From contig NZ_FNJJ01000016.1 of the NCBI RefSeq assembly GCF_900104265.1, forward strand, positions 1-64,000: 64,000 nucleotides of DNA. Reading direction: 5' to 3'. Source of the DNA: Ectopseudomonas guguanensis (GTDB lineage Bacteria > Pseudomonadota > Gammaproteobacteria > Pseudomonadales > Pseudomonadaceae). The translations under genes were made by a program, and so were the position numbers. Of this stretch, positions 53,112-61,547 are shown piece after piece. Each line of letters begins with the position of its first letter. Positions within the stretch are counted from its first letter, which is position 1. The notes beneath the pieces are model-generated. The model was not told where the DNA came from and made no database searches. It was given only the letters and a program-made list of their open reading frames with translations.

Positions 53112-53879
53112 ATGAGCGGCACCCAGAGCCTGGAGCGGGCCTTTCTGCTGCTACGTGTGATCGCCGCTGCCGGCCAGCAGGGCGCCAGCCTGGAAGAGCT
53201 GCGGGCGGTGCTCCGTTGCTCGCAGGCCACCGTCTACCGTCTGCTGCAGTACCTGCGCCGCCAGGGTTTCGTGCGCGGTGCGCAGCAGCGCGGGTGCTAC
53301 GTGCTGGGTTACGAGCTGTTCGCCCTCGGTGCCCAGGCGGGTAACGCCAGCGCCCTGCGCGAACGGGCGCGGCCAGTGCTGCTGCGCCTGGCGCAGCGTT
53401 TCGGCGATACCTTCTTTTTATTGGTGGCGGATGGTCACCAGGTGCTGTGCCTGGACATGCTGGCCGGTGAGCTGCCGGTGCAGAGCTACAGCGGCGCGGT
53501 GGGCGGGCGCATTCCCATGGGCGTCGGCCAGGCCTCGCAGGTACTGCTGGCCTGGCTCGGGCGCACCGCGCGCAACGAGATCCTTGCCCACAACGCCGCC
53601 ACGCTGCGCTTGGACTATGGTCTGGAAATCGAGCGCATCATTGCCAGCCTGCCCAGCGTCAGGCGCCTGGGCTACGCCAGCGGCCTGGTGGACAAGCGCC
53701 TGCCGGGCTACACCGGTCTGGCGGTGCCGATTCTCGCCAGCGATGGCCAGCCGCTGGGTGCCCTCAGCTGTGCGCTGGCGCGGCCGCGCATGACCGACAC
53801 CCGGCGCCAGGCGCTGGCGCAGGCCATGCAGGACGAGGCGCGGCGGCTGGTGATCGCCTTGGGCGAGCAGGGCGCCTGA
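53112..53879 (+). CDS. IclR family transcriptional regulator
   Basis: The 255-residue protein has a winged helix (SLERAFLLLRVIAAAGQQGASLEELRAVLRCSQATVYRLLQYLRRQGF) and an IclR ligand domain (YSGAVGGRIPMGVGQASQVLLAWLG, GLAVPILASDGQPLGALS). It is divergent from the FAD oxidoreductase gene, which it probably controls. The start at 53112 gives the normal N-terminus, with a weak ribosome site. Confidence 0.87.
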   Translation: MSGTQSLERAFLLLRVIAAAGQQGASLEELRAVLRCSQATVYRLLQYLRRQGFVRGAQQRGCYVLGYELFALGAQAGNASALRERARPVLLRLAQRFGDTFFLLVADGHQVLCLDMLAGELPVQSYSGAVGGRIPMGVGQASQVLLAWLGRTARNEILAHNAATLRLDYGLEIERIIASLPSVRRLGYASGLVDKRLPGYTGLAVPILASDGQPLGALSCALARPRMTDTRRQALAQAMQDEARRLVIALGEQGA

Positions 53880-53962
53880 GACGCAGCGGCCATGCAGAGC
53901 GTTGCCTTGGTGCATCCAGCGAAGCCCGCTTGCGGCGCACATGCGTGGCCGTCCTGCAGGCC

Positions 53963-54949
53963 TCACCGGGCACCTGTGTCCGGCGCCTGCGGCATGCGCT
54001 GGAAGCGCTTGCGAAAGGCTGCCGGCGAGATGCCGACCCGCTGGCAGAACAGGCGGCGGAACGAATTGCTGTCCTCGTAGCCGACCCGGCTGGTGATCAC
54101 CTCGAAGGTCAGGCGGGTGGTTTCCAGCAGTTCCTTGGCCTTCTCCAGGCGCAGGGCCTGCAGGTAGGCCAGCGGCGTATGGCCGGTGGCCTCCTTGAAG
54201 CGGCGTTTGAAGTTGCGCTCGCCGAAGCCGAAGCGCGCGGCCAGTTCGTCGATGCCGCAGGGTTCGGCGAAGTGGGCCTCCATCCAGCCCTGCACTCGCT
54301 CGATCGCCTCGTCGCCGTGGCCGCGCGGCAGCGACCAGCTGATGTAGACGGATTGCTCGTTGCGCACGTTGTCCACCAGCAGGTAGCGGCTGCACTGTTG
54401 CGCCAGTTCGCGCGAGGCGAAGCGGCGGATCAGGTGCAGCAGCAGATCCATCGCCGCCGTCGCGCCGCCGCTGGAGATCACCCGACCGTCCTCGCAGAGG
54501 ATGCGTCGCTCGTCCACCCGAGCCTCGGGGTAGCGACGCCGCAGCAGATCGGCGAAGGCCCAGTGGGTGGTGACTTCGATGCCGTCGAGCAGGCCCGCCT
54601 CGGCCAGCATGAAGGTGGCCGTGCACATCGAGGCGATGACCGCGCCCTGCGCATGCTGGCGGCGCAGCCAGTCGCGATAGTGCCCGAACGCCGGCAGCGC
54701 CTCGCGCAGGCTGAAGAGAAAACCGGGGATCAGCACCAGGTCGGTGTGCTGCACCGCATCCAGCGCCACGTCCACCGCCATGGCGCGGCCCAGCGCGTTG
54801 GCCACCGGTCGGCCGTCCAGCGAGGCCAGCGTCAGGGTGAAGGGTGGGGTGGCCGGCGTGGCGAAGCGATTGGCCGCATCGAGCACTTCGAGGGCCAGGG
54901 CGGAACTGGTCAGCGAGCTGTATTCGGCCAGCAAGAGGGTGATGTGCAT
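53963..54949 (-). CDS. GlxA-type AraC regulator (DJ-1/PfpI domain plus HTH)
   Basis: The 328-residue regulator has an N-terminal DJ-1/PfpI-like amidotransferase domain (about 1-180, with the cysteine of ASMCTATFMLAEAGLLDG and VISSGGATAAMDLLLHLI) and an AraC HTH domain (about 220-315, ERNFKRRFKEATGHTPLAYLQALRLEKAKELL). Regulators of this kind control glycine-betaine, carnitine and other methylated-amine genes in Pseudomonas, and the glxA gene of the rhizobial glxABCD set is of this type. It is placed between the two parts of the methylamine cluster. Confidence 0.85.
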   Translation of the reverse strand: MHITLLLAEYSSLTSSALALEVLDAANRFATPATPPFTLTLASLDGRPVANALGRAMAVDVALDAVQHTDLVLIPGFLFSLREALPAFGHYRDWLRRQHAQGAVIASMCTATFMLAEAGLLDGIEVTTHWAFADLLRRRYPEARVDERRILCEDGRVISSGGATAAMDLLLHLIRRFASRELAQQCSRYLLVDNVRNEQSVYISWSLPRGHGDEAIERVQGWMEAHFAEPCGIDELAARFGFGERNFKRRFKEATGHTPLAYLQALRLEKAKELLETTRLTFEVITSRVGYEDSNSFRRLFCQRVGISPAAFRKRFQRMPQAPDTGAR

Positions 54950-55057
54950 GGAGACTCTATTGCCTGATCGGCATGGTATTGGTCATTTCTGCACCTACTT
55001 TACTGCAGAGCTCCTGCTTAGAGTGCGGCACTCCTCATTCAAACAGGTGTTTGTCGC

Positions 55058-55600
55058 ATGAACCTATGGTTTCGCCTTCTGCTGATGTTGCTGCGCCGAC
55101 CCTGGCGCAAGCCGGTGCCAGCGCTTGCCACCACCGTCGTGCGCATGCGCGTGTGGCCGCTGGATCTGGACTTCAACCGGCATGTCACCAATGGCCGCTA
55201 CTTCACCATGGCCGACGTCGGGCGCATGGACTACGTGCTGCGCAGCGGCGCCTTTCGCGTGGCCCTGCGCCACCGTGCGCTGCCCATCGTCGGGGATGTT
55301 TGGGGCAAGTTCCGCCGAGAGCTGAAGCTGTTCGAGCGCTTCGAGATTCACACGCGCATGCTGGGTTGGGACGACAAGTGGAGCTTCGTCGAGCACCGCT
55401 TCGTCAAGGACCGGCGAGTCATCGCCGTGGTGGTCATGCGCGGGCTGTTCCGCGGGCCGAAGGGCAATGTGGCGCCCGGCGAATTCGCCCGTGCGCTAGG
55501 CCTGGACGAGCAGTCACCGGCATTGCCCGACTGGCTGCAGCAGTGGTCGTCCAGTTGCGAGGGCCTGAGCCTGCAGCTGCGTGATATGGAGCTACCCTAA
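55058..55600 (+). CDS. Hot-dog thioesterase-like protein (THEM6-like)
   Basis: A 180-residue protein with a hydrophobic or amphipathic start (MNLWFRLLLMLLRRPWRKP) and a 4HBT-type hot-dog domain (VWPLDLDFNRHVTNGRYFTMADVGRMDYV). Proteins of this family are acyl-CoA thioesterase relatives; the activity is untested for this group. It is oriented away from the AraC gene and towards the XRE-cupin gene, and has no obvious link to methylamine metabolism. Confidence 0.78.
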   Translation: MNLWFRLLLMLLRRPWRKPVPALATTVVRMRVWPLDLDFNRHVTNGRYFTMADVGRMDYVLRSGAFRVALRHRALPIVGDVWGKFRRELKLFERFEIHTRMLGWDDKWSFVEHRFVKDRRVIAVVVMRGLFRGPKGNVAPGEFARALGLDEQSPALPDWLQQWSSSCEGLSLQLRDMELP

Positions 55601-55611
55601 GTGCTTGGCGA

Positions 55612-56211
55612 TCAATCCGCCCCGTAGTTCATGATCGACAGCAACCGGATCGGCACCTTCACCAGCTTTTCCGGGCCGTGCGGGACCTCGCCGTCGAAGG
55701 TCAGGCTGTCGCCGGCCTGCATCGGATAGAGCTGGTTGCCGTGACGGTAGACCAGCTCGCCTTCGAGCAGGTGGAGGAACTCGGTGCCGGGGTGGGCGAA
55801 GGTGGGAAACTCCTCGCTGGCGTCGTCCATGCTCACCATGTAGGCCTCGAAGCTCTTCTTCGGCCCACGGGTGTGGTTGAGCAAATGATAGGTGTGGCCC
55901 TTGTCGGTGCCGCGGCGCACCACCTCCAGGCCTTCACCGGCCTTCACCAGCAGGGCACTGCCGCCTTGCTGGTCATACTGGCTGAACAGCTTGGACATGG
56001 GCATGCCCAGCACGTCGCAGAGGCGGCTGAGGGTGTCGAGGCTGGTGGACACCTGGGCGTTCTCGATCTTGCTCAGCATGCCCTGGCTGATTCCGGCGAT
56101 GCGCGCGACGTCGGCGATCTTCAGTTCCTGGGCCTGGCGCTGGCGGCGAATCTGCATGCCCAGGTACTGCTCGAGCTTGAGGCGCGGAGGGTTTTCCGGG
56201 GTGGTGGTCAT
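55612..56211 (-). CDS. XRE family regulator with cupin domain
   Basis: The 199-residue regulator has an XRE helix-turn-helix (about 15-70, IRRQRQAQELKIADVARIAGISQGMLSKIENAQVSTSLDTLSRLC) and a C-terminal cupin (about 115-190, PGTEFLHLLEGELVYRHGNQLYPMQAGDSLTFDGEVPHGP). It is divergent from gmaS with 244 bases between, so it is the best candidate for a local regulator of gmaS and mgsABC. Small CCTATGAA and TGAATAAAAA words occur both here and upstream of purU2. Confidence 0.9.
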   Translation of the reverse strand: MTTTPENPPRLKLEQYLGMQIRRQRQAQELKIADVARIAGISQGMLSKIENAQVSTSLDTLSRLCDVLGMPMSKLFSQYDQQGGSALLVKAGEGLEVVRRGTDKGHTYHLLNHTRGPKKSFEAYMVSMDDASEEFPTFAHPGTEFLHLLEGELVYRHGNQLYPMQAGDSLTFDGEVPHGPEKLVKVPIRLLSIMNYGAD

Positions 56212-56376
56212 ACAGGCTTATTTCTTCTGTGAATAAAAAATTCGCACTAGGAATGTGCGGGCTGCCTTGCTTCGGTGCGTTTTTCGTTCGTGACTTTCCT
56301 CCTATGAAAGCATTTTTCCTCCATCCATAGAAGAAAGACGCGGGCTGCAACGGCAGATCGCGAGGGCACATTCAGT

Positions 56377-56392
56377 TGGCAAGCTGCTTGCA
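56377..56392 (+). promoter_or_regulatory. Sigma-54 promoter of gmaS
   Basis: TGGCAAGCTGCTTGCA matches TGGCAC-N5-TTGCA at every position but one, with the GG and GC elements exactly spaced. It lies 64 bases before the gmaS start and faces it. Confidence 0.85.
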
Positions 56393-56400
56393 TTTCTTTT

Positions 56401-56419
56401 GGGGAAATTAAAATTCCCC
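56401..56419. promoter_or_regulatory. GGGGAA / TTCCCC palindrome at the gmaS start region
   Basis: GGGGAAATTAAAATTCCCC follows the sigma-54 promoter directly, around the expected start of transcription. The string AAAATTCCCCTG shared with it occurs, inverted, downstream of the second sigma-54 promoter at about 61486-61497. Confidence 0.5.
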
Positions 56420-56455
56420 TGCGGAATAAAGGCGACGCCACTGGAGGCCCTACCC

Positions 56456-57790
56456 ATGTTGCCCAGCGAAACCCAGAAAATCATCGACCAGCACGGTATC
56501 CGGTACGTGCTGGCCCAGTTCGTCGATATCCACGGTGCGGCCAAGACCAAGTCGGTGCCGGTGTCCGGGCTCAAGGCGGTGGCCGAGGAGGGGGCCGGCT
56601 TCGCCGGGTTCGCCATCTGGGGCATGGGCATGGAACCGCACGGCCCCGACTTCATGGCGCGTGGCGATCTGTCGACGCTGATGCCGGTGCCCTGGCAGCC
56701 CGGCTATGGCCGCGTGGTGTGCATCGGCCACGTCAATGGCCAGCCCTGGCCCTATGACACCCGCTTCGTGCTGCAGCAGCAGGTGCAACGCCTGACCGAT
56801 CGTGGCTGGACGCTCAACACCGGGCTGGAGCCGGAGTTCAGCCTGTTCCGCCGCGATGCCGACGGCAAGCTGTGCCCGGTCGATGCCAGCGACAAGCTGG
56901 AGAAGCCCTGCTACGACTACAAGGGCCTGTCGCGTTCGCGCGCCTTTCTCGAGAAACTCACCGAGTCGCTGCAGCCGGTCGGTTTCGACATCTACCAGAT
57001 CGACCACGAGGACGCCTGCGGCCAGTTCGAGATCAACTACACCTACAGCGATGCCATGGAGTCGGCGGATCGCTTCACCTTCTTCCGCATGGCAGCCGGC
57101 GAGATCGCCAACGACCTGGGCATGATCTGCTCGTTCATGCCCAAGCCGGACCCGCGCCGCGCCGGCAACGGCATGCACTTCCACCTGTCGATCGCCAGCG
57201 CCAGCAACAAGAACCTCTTTCATGACGCCAGCGACCCCAGCGGCATGGGGCTGTCCAAACTGGCCTATCACTTCCTCGCCGGCCTGCTGGCCCATGGCCC
57301 GGCGCTGTGCGCCTTCGCCGCGCCGACGGTGAACTCCTACAAGCGCCTGGTCGTCGGCCGCTCGCTGTCCGGCGCAACCTGGGCTCCGGCTTTCATCGCC
57401 TACGGCGACAACAACCGTTCGGCGATGCTGCGCATCCCCTACGGACGCATCGAATTTCGCCTGCCGGATGCCGGCTGCAACCCCTACCTGGTCACTGCCG
57501 CGATCATCGCCGCCGGCCTCGACGGCATCGACCGCCAGCTCGACCCCGGCAGCGCCTGCAACGAGAACCTCTACACCCTGAGCCTGGAAGCGATCGCCGC
57601 ACGCGGCATCAGGACCCTGCCGCAATCGCTCAAGGAAGCCTGCGACGCGCTGGAGGCCGACCCGCTGTTCCGCGAGGTGCTGGGTGCGGAAGTGGTCGAC
57701 GAGTTTCTCAAGCTCAAGCGCATGGAATGGGTCGAGTACAGCCGCCACGTCTCCGACTGGGAGATCGAGCGCTACACCGAATTTTTCTAG
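56456..57790 (+). CDS. gmaS: Gamma-glutamylmethylamide synthetase (glutamine synthetase family)
   Basis: The 444-residue protein is a glutamine-synthetase-fold ligase. It has the N-terminal YVLAQFVDIHGAAKTKSVP, the glutamate-binding LEPEFSLFRRD, QIDHEDACGQFEINY, the ATP-binding MPKP...GNGMHFHLS and the late NNRSAMLRIPYGRIEFRLPDAGCNPYL. This closely follows what I remember of GmaS of methylamine users, and the gene stands before mgsABC, so it should make gamma-glutamylmethylamide from glutamate, methylamine and ATP. The start at 56456 has GGAGG. GlnT-type ligase is the alternative. Confidence 0.87.
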   Translation: MLPSETQKIIDQHGIRYVLAQFVDIHGAAKTKSVPVSGLKAVAEEGAGFAGFAIWGMGMEPHGPDFMARGDLSTLMPVPWQPGYGRVVCIGHVNGQPWPYDTRFVLQQQVQRLTDRGWTLNTGLEPEFSLFRRDADGKLCPVDASDKLEKPCYDYKGLSRSRAFLEKLTESLQPVGFDIYQIDHEDACGQFEINYTYSDAMESADRFTFFRMAAGEIANDLGMICSFMPKPDPRRAGNGMHFHLSIASASNKNLFHDASDPSGMGLSKLAYHFLAGLLAHGPALCAFAAPTVNSYKRLVVGRSLSGATWAPAFIAYGDNNRSAMLRIPYGRIEFRLPDAGCNPYLVTAAIIAAGLDGIDRQLDPGSACNENLYTLSLEAIAARGIRTLPQSLKEACDALEADPLFREVLGAEVVDEFLKLKRMEWVEYSRHVSDWEIERYTEFF

Positions 57791-57887
57791 AAGCGGCTGC
57801 AGGCTCCAGGCGGCAAGCCACAGGCGTTCTTCTGCCTGCGGCCCGAAGCCTGCGGCCTGACGCTCCGAACGCAGTGAGGACATTTTC

Positions 57888-58790
57888 ATGTGTGGAATCG
57901 TAGGCCTGTACCTGAAGAACCCGGCGCTGGAGCACCAGCTCGGCGCGCTGTTCGAACCCATGTTGCTGGCCATGACCGACCGTGGCCCGGACAGCGCCGG
58001 CTTCGCCATCTACGGTGACGAGGTGAAGGACGGCTGGATCAAGCTGACCCTGCAAAGCACCACCGCCGGCTATGACTTCAAGGCCCTGATGGGCGAGCTG
58101 GAAGGCCGCCTGGGCTGCTCGCTGGACTGGTTCCAGAACGCCAGCGCCGCCGTGCTCAAGACCAATGCTGACGAGGCGGCGGTGCGCGCCGTGCTCGCCG
58201 AACTGGCACCGACCGTGCGCGTGATGAGCGTCGGCCAGAGCATCGAGATCCTCAAGGGCATGGGCCTGCCCAAGGAAATCGCCGAGCGCTTCTCGCTGGC
58301 CAGGATGAAGGGCAGCCACATCATCGGCCACACCCGTATGGCCACCGAGAGCGCGGTGACCATGGAGGGCAGCCATCCGTTTTCCACCGGCCAGGACCTG
58401 TGCCTGGTGCACAACGGCTCGCTGTCCAACCACTTCCGTCTGCGCCAGGAACTGCGCCGCCACGGCATCGAGTTCGAAACCGAGAACGACACCGAGGTGG
58501 CCGCCGGCTACCTGACCTGGCGCCTGCGCCAGGGCGATTCGCTCAAGGAAGCGCTCGACCATTCGCTGGAAGATCTCGATGGCTTCTTCACCTTCGCCAT
58601 CGGCACCCGCGACGGCTTCGCGGTGATCCGCGACCCCATCGCCTGCAAGCCGGCGATCCTCGCCGAGACCGACGACTACGTGGCCATGGCCTCGGAATAC
58701 CAGGCCCTGTCGACCCTGCCGGGCATCGACAAGGCCAGGGTCTGGGAGCCGGAACCGGCCACCATGTACATCTGGGAACGCAGCGCTTGA
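57888..58790 (+). CDS. mgsA: N-methylglutamate synthase subunit A (class II amidotransferase, GlxB-like)
   Basis: A 300-residue Ntn-type amidotransferase with the catalytic N-terminal cysteine exposed after methionine removal (MCGIVGLYLKN) and the segments GHTRMATESAVTMEGSHPF, LVHNGSLSNH and ENDTEVAAGYLTWRL of class II amidotransferases. Together with the next two genes it forms the glutamate-synthase-like enzyme that moves methylamine from gamma-glutamylmethylamide to make N-methylglutamate. glxB is the alternative name. Confidence 0.87.
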   Translation: MCGIVGLYLKNPALEHQLGALFEPMLLAMTDRGPDSAGFAIYGDEVKDGWIKLTLQSTTAGYDFKALMGELEGRLGCSLDWFQNASAAVLKTNADEAAVRAVLAELAPTVRVMSVGQSIEILKGMGLPKEIAERFSLARMKGSHIIGHTRMATESAVTMEGSHPFSTGQDLCLVHNGSLSNHFRLRQELRRHGIEFETENDTEVAAGYLTWRLRQGDSLKEALDHSLEDLDGFFTFAIGTRDGFAVIRDPIACKPAILAETDDYVAMASEYQALSTLPGIDKARVWEPEPATMYIWERSA

Positions 58791-58950
58791 GTCGCTCCAG
58801 GCCTGCTGCGCACACCGATTGCTGCGTCAGATCCTCGCGATCCGCTCGCCGTACTGCTCGTACTGTCTCGCGGCTCGCTGCGGTTCTTCCTTGCCCTCGG
58901 CGCGCTCGCGACGGCCTGAATTCGACTCTCTACTCTTTGGAGACACGAAC

Positions 58951-59634
58951 ATGAAAACCATCGACCTTTCCAGCGCCACCGTGCGCGAGCTGAACCAGGC
59001 GCTGCACGAGCAGGCCAGGGCCCTCACCGAGCGCGAGTGGGTGGTGAGCAATCCGGGCGGCAAGCACAACCTCGCCGTGGGCCTGAACGAAGCCCTGAGC
59101 GTGGAGATCGTCGGCCACGCCGGCTATTACTGCGCCGGCATGAACCAGAAGGCCAGCGTCACCATCCACGGCAACGTCGGTGTCGGCGTGGCCGAGAACA
59201 TGATGAGCGGCATGGTGCGCGTCAAGGGCAGCGCCTCGCAGTCCGCTGGTGCTACCGCCCATGGCGGTTTGCTGGTGATCGAGGGCGATGCCGGCGCGCG
59301 CTGCGGCATCTCGATGAAGGGCGTCGACATCGTGGTCGGCGGCAACATCGGCCACATGAGCTGCTTTATGGGCCAGGCGGGCAGGCTCGTCGTCTGCGGC
59401 GATGCCGGTGACGCGCTGGGCGATTCGCTCTACGAGACGCGCATCTACGTCAAGGGCAGGGTCAAGTCGCTGGGCTCGGATTGCATCGAGAAGGACATGC
59501 GCCCCGAGCATCTGGAGGAGCTGGCAGAACTGCTCAACCGCGCCGGTTTCGACGAAGACCCGGCCAGCTTCAAGCGCTACGGCTCGGCTCGCCAGCTTTA
59601 CAACTTCAAGGTCGACAACGCTTCGGCGTACTGA
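58951..59634 (+). CDS. mgsB: N-methylglutamate synthase subunit B (GltB C-terminal, GXGXG domain, GlxC-like)
   Basis: A 227-residue right-handed beta-helix protein corresponding to the C-terminal GXGXG domain of glutamate synthase, with repeated glycine-rich turns (VTIHGNVGVGVAEN, GLLVIEGDAGARCG, DIVVGGNIGHMSCFMGQAGRLVVCGDAGDALG). It is a structural subunit of the three-part enzyme. The start at 58951 follows TTTGGAG; a 160-base gap separates it from mgsA. Confidence 0.87.
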   Translation: MKTIDLSSATVRELNQALHEQARALTEREWVVSNPGGKHNLAVGLNEALSVEIVGHAGYYCAGMNQKASVTIHGNVGVGVAENMMSGMVRVKGSASQSAGATAHGGLLVIEGDAGARCGISMKGVDIVVGGNIGHMSCFMGQAGRLVVCGDAGDALGDSLYETRIYVKGRVKSLGSDCIEKDMRPEHLEELAELLNRAGFDEDPASFKRYGSARQLYNFKVDNASAY

Positions 59635-59646
59635 TCCGCACTGCCC

Positions 59647-59703
59647 GGTGCGCGCGGCGCACCCTACCGATTACCGAGGCCCGTAGGGTGCGCTATGCGC
59701 ACC
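59647..59703. repeat. Inverted pair of the dispersed GTAGGGTGCGCC-type palindrome, copy 5
   Basis: Copies at 59647-59667 (inverted) and 59683-59703 (direct) face each other between mgsB and mgsC and can form a hairpin inside the operon. Confidence 0.7.
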
Positions 59704-59725
59704 ATCGCCCGACGAGGAATGTGCA

Positions 59726-61051
59726 ATGAGCGAGAAAATCACCCCGGTGCTGCGCGAGTCCGCCACCTTCGACCGCCTGTCCATCCAGGAAATCCAGCGT
59801 GCCGCCGAGACCGGCATCTACGACATCCGTGGTGGCGGCACCAAGCGCAAGCTGCCGCATTTCGACGACCTGCTGCTGCTCGGCGCCTCCATGTCGCGTT
59901 ACCCGCTGGAAGGCTACCGCGAGAAATGCGGTACCGACGTGGTACTGGGCAACCGCTTCGCCAAGAAGCCGATCCACCTGAAGATCCCGGTGACCATCGC
60001 CGGCATGAGCTTCGGCGCCTTGTCGGCCCAGGCCAAGGAAGCCCTCGGCCGTGGCGCCAGCATCGCCGGCACCAGCACCACCACCGGCGACGGCGGCATG
60101 ACCCCGGAGGAGCGCGGTCAGTCGCAGCACCTGGTCTACCAGTATCTGCCGTCGCGCTACGGCATGAACCCGGATGACCTGCGCAAGGCCGACGCCATCG
60201 AGATCGTCCTCGGCCAGGGCGCCAAGCCGGGCGGCGGCGGCATGCTGCTGGGCATGAAGGTCACCGAACGCGTGGCCGGCATGCGTACCCTGCCGATCGG
60301 CGTCGACCAGCGCAGCGCCTGCCGTCACCCGGACTGGACCGGCCCGGACGACCTGGCGATCAAGATCGCCGAGCTGCGCGAGATCACCGATTGGGAAAAA
60401 CCCATCTACGTGAAGATCGGCGCCAGCCGCCCGTACTACGACGTCAAGCTGGCGGTGAAGGCCGGTGCCGATGTGATCGTGCTCGACGGCATGCAGGGCG
60501 GCACCGCGGCGACCCAGGAAGTGTTCATCGAACACGTCGGCATCCCCATTCTCTCGGCCATCCCGCAGGCCGTGCAGGCCCTGCAGGAGATGGACATGCA
60601 CCGCAAGGTGCAGCTGATCGTCTCCGGCGGCATCCGCACCGGCGCCGACGTGGCCAAGGCCATGGCCATGGGCGCCGACGCGGTGGCCATCGGCACCGCC
60701 GCCTTGATCGCTCTCGGTGATAACCACCCGCGCCTGGATGAGGAGCTGAAAGCCATCGGCTCGGCCGCCGGCTATTACGACGACTGGCAGAATGGCCGCG
60801 ACCCGGCCGGCATCACCACCCAGGACCCGGAGCTGGCCAGGCGCCTCGACCCGGTCGCCGCCGGCCGCCGCCTGGCCAACTACCTGCGCGTGCTGGTGCT
60901 GGAAGCGCAGACCATGGCCCGCGCCTGCGGCAAGTCGCACCTGCACAACCTCGACCCCGAGGACCTGGTGGCGCTGACCGTGGAAGCCGCTGCCATGGCC
61001 CGTGTGCCATTGGCCGGTACCAACTGGGTGCCGGGGCAATTGCAATACTGA
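59726..61051 (+). CDS. mgsC: N-methylglutamate synthase subunit C (FMN-binding glutamate synthase domain, GlxD-like)
   Basis: The 441-residue protein is the FMN-binding TIM-barrel of glutamate synthase: GMSFGALSAQAKEALGRGASIAGTSTTTGDGGM, EIVLGQGAKPGGGGMLLG, YVKIGASRPYYDVKLAVKAGADVIVLDGMQGGT and SGGIRTGADVAKAMAMGADAVAIG. The cysteine cluster that holds the 3Fe-4S centre in classical GltB is absent: where CxxxxxC would be, the protein reads YYDDWQNGRDPAGITTQ. This is a known-looking feature of GlxD/MgsC proteins. It catalyses formation of N-methylglutamate with MgsA and MgsB. Confidence 0.88.
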   Translation: MSEKITPVLRESATFDRLSIQEIQRAAETGIYDIRGGGTKRKLPHFDDLLLLGASMSRYPLEGYREKCGTDVVLGNRFAKKPIHLKIPVTIAGMSFGALSAQAKEALGRGASIAGTSTTTGDGGMTPEERGQSQHLVYQYLPSRYGMNPDDLRKADAIEIVLGQGAKPGGGGMLLGMKVTERVAGMRTLPIGVDQRSACRHPDWTGPDDLAIKIAELREITDWEKPIYVKIGASRPYYDVKLAVKAGADVIVLDGMQGGTAATQEVFIEHVGIPILSAIPQAVQALQEMDMHRKVQLIVSGGIRTGADVAKAMAMGADAVAIGTAALIALGDNHPRLDEELKAIGSAAGYYDDWQNGRDPAGITTQDPELARRLDPVAAGRRLANYLRVLVLEAQTMARACGKSHLHNLDPEDLVALTVEAAAMARVPLAGTNWVPGQLQY

Positions 61052-61058
61052 AGCGGCA

Positions 61059-61082
61059 GGCGCTCATTCATGGATGAGCGCC
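61059..61082. terminator. Hairpin behind mgsC
   Basis: Perfect arms GGCGCTCAT / ATGAGCGCC with a 6-base loop stand 8 bases after the mgsC stop codon. There is no T-run, so it may stabilise the mRNA end or pause transcription rather than terminate it. Confidence 0.55.
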
Positions 61083-61445
61083 TACAGGGTGCTTCCCCAT
61101 CCCAGAGGTCTGCATGCGGCCGGTCGACGCGGATTCATCCGCGATCGGGACTGGCCGCTGCGGCCACGGATACCAACCCAGGCGCCGTTCGCCAGCGCTT
61201 GGGTTGGTGCCGGCCGAAGTCACAGGTCTTCGTCGAGAGTGTTGAGGCGCGTTCGGTTGACCTGACTGCGCGCGCACTTCATCCGTGGTCTCTCTTCGTC
61301 ACCCTGGTTTCACCGCTCAAGAACGCTCTTCAAAAAATGCCCAGGTGCGCCATCGCAGCGCGCTTTGCCCTGCCGCTGTGCAGGTTTTGAGCAGTTTTGG
61401 CTGCCTGCGTGTCGTTTCCCCAGTGGCTGCGCGCCGATCAAGAAA

Positions 61446-61461
61446 TGGCATATTTCATGCT
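61446..61461 (+). promoter_or_regulatory. Sigma-54 promoter of the dimethylamine monooxygenase genes
   Basis: TGGCATATTTCATGCT keeps GG and GC with the correct spacing and agrees with the -24/-12 consensus at 9 of 11 informative positions. It faces the DmmA-like gene, 87 bases upstream of its start. Confidence 0.75.
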
Positions 61462-61547
61462 TTCTCTGTAAGAACAAAAAGTTCTCCAGGGGAATTTTCT
61501 CTGGGGCGAAATCGACCATCGCCTTGCTCTCACCCGGAGGGTTTCCG

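Larger units (their letters stand above)
61052..61547. promoter_or_regulatory. Intergenic region mgsC to dimethylamine monooxygenase genes
   Basis: This 496-base gap contains a hairpin at 61059-61082 just behind mgsC, a sigma-54 promoter at 61446-61461 and, downstream of it, an inverted repeat AGAAC/GTTCT (61471-61485) and a GGGGAATTTTC box (61489-61499). The part 61090-61440 shows no gene or recognisable site. Confidence 0.6.
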
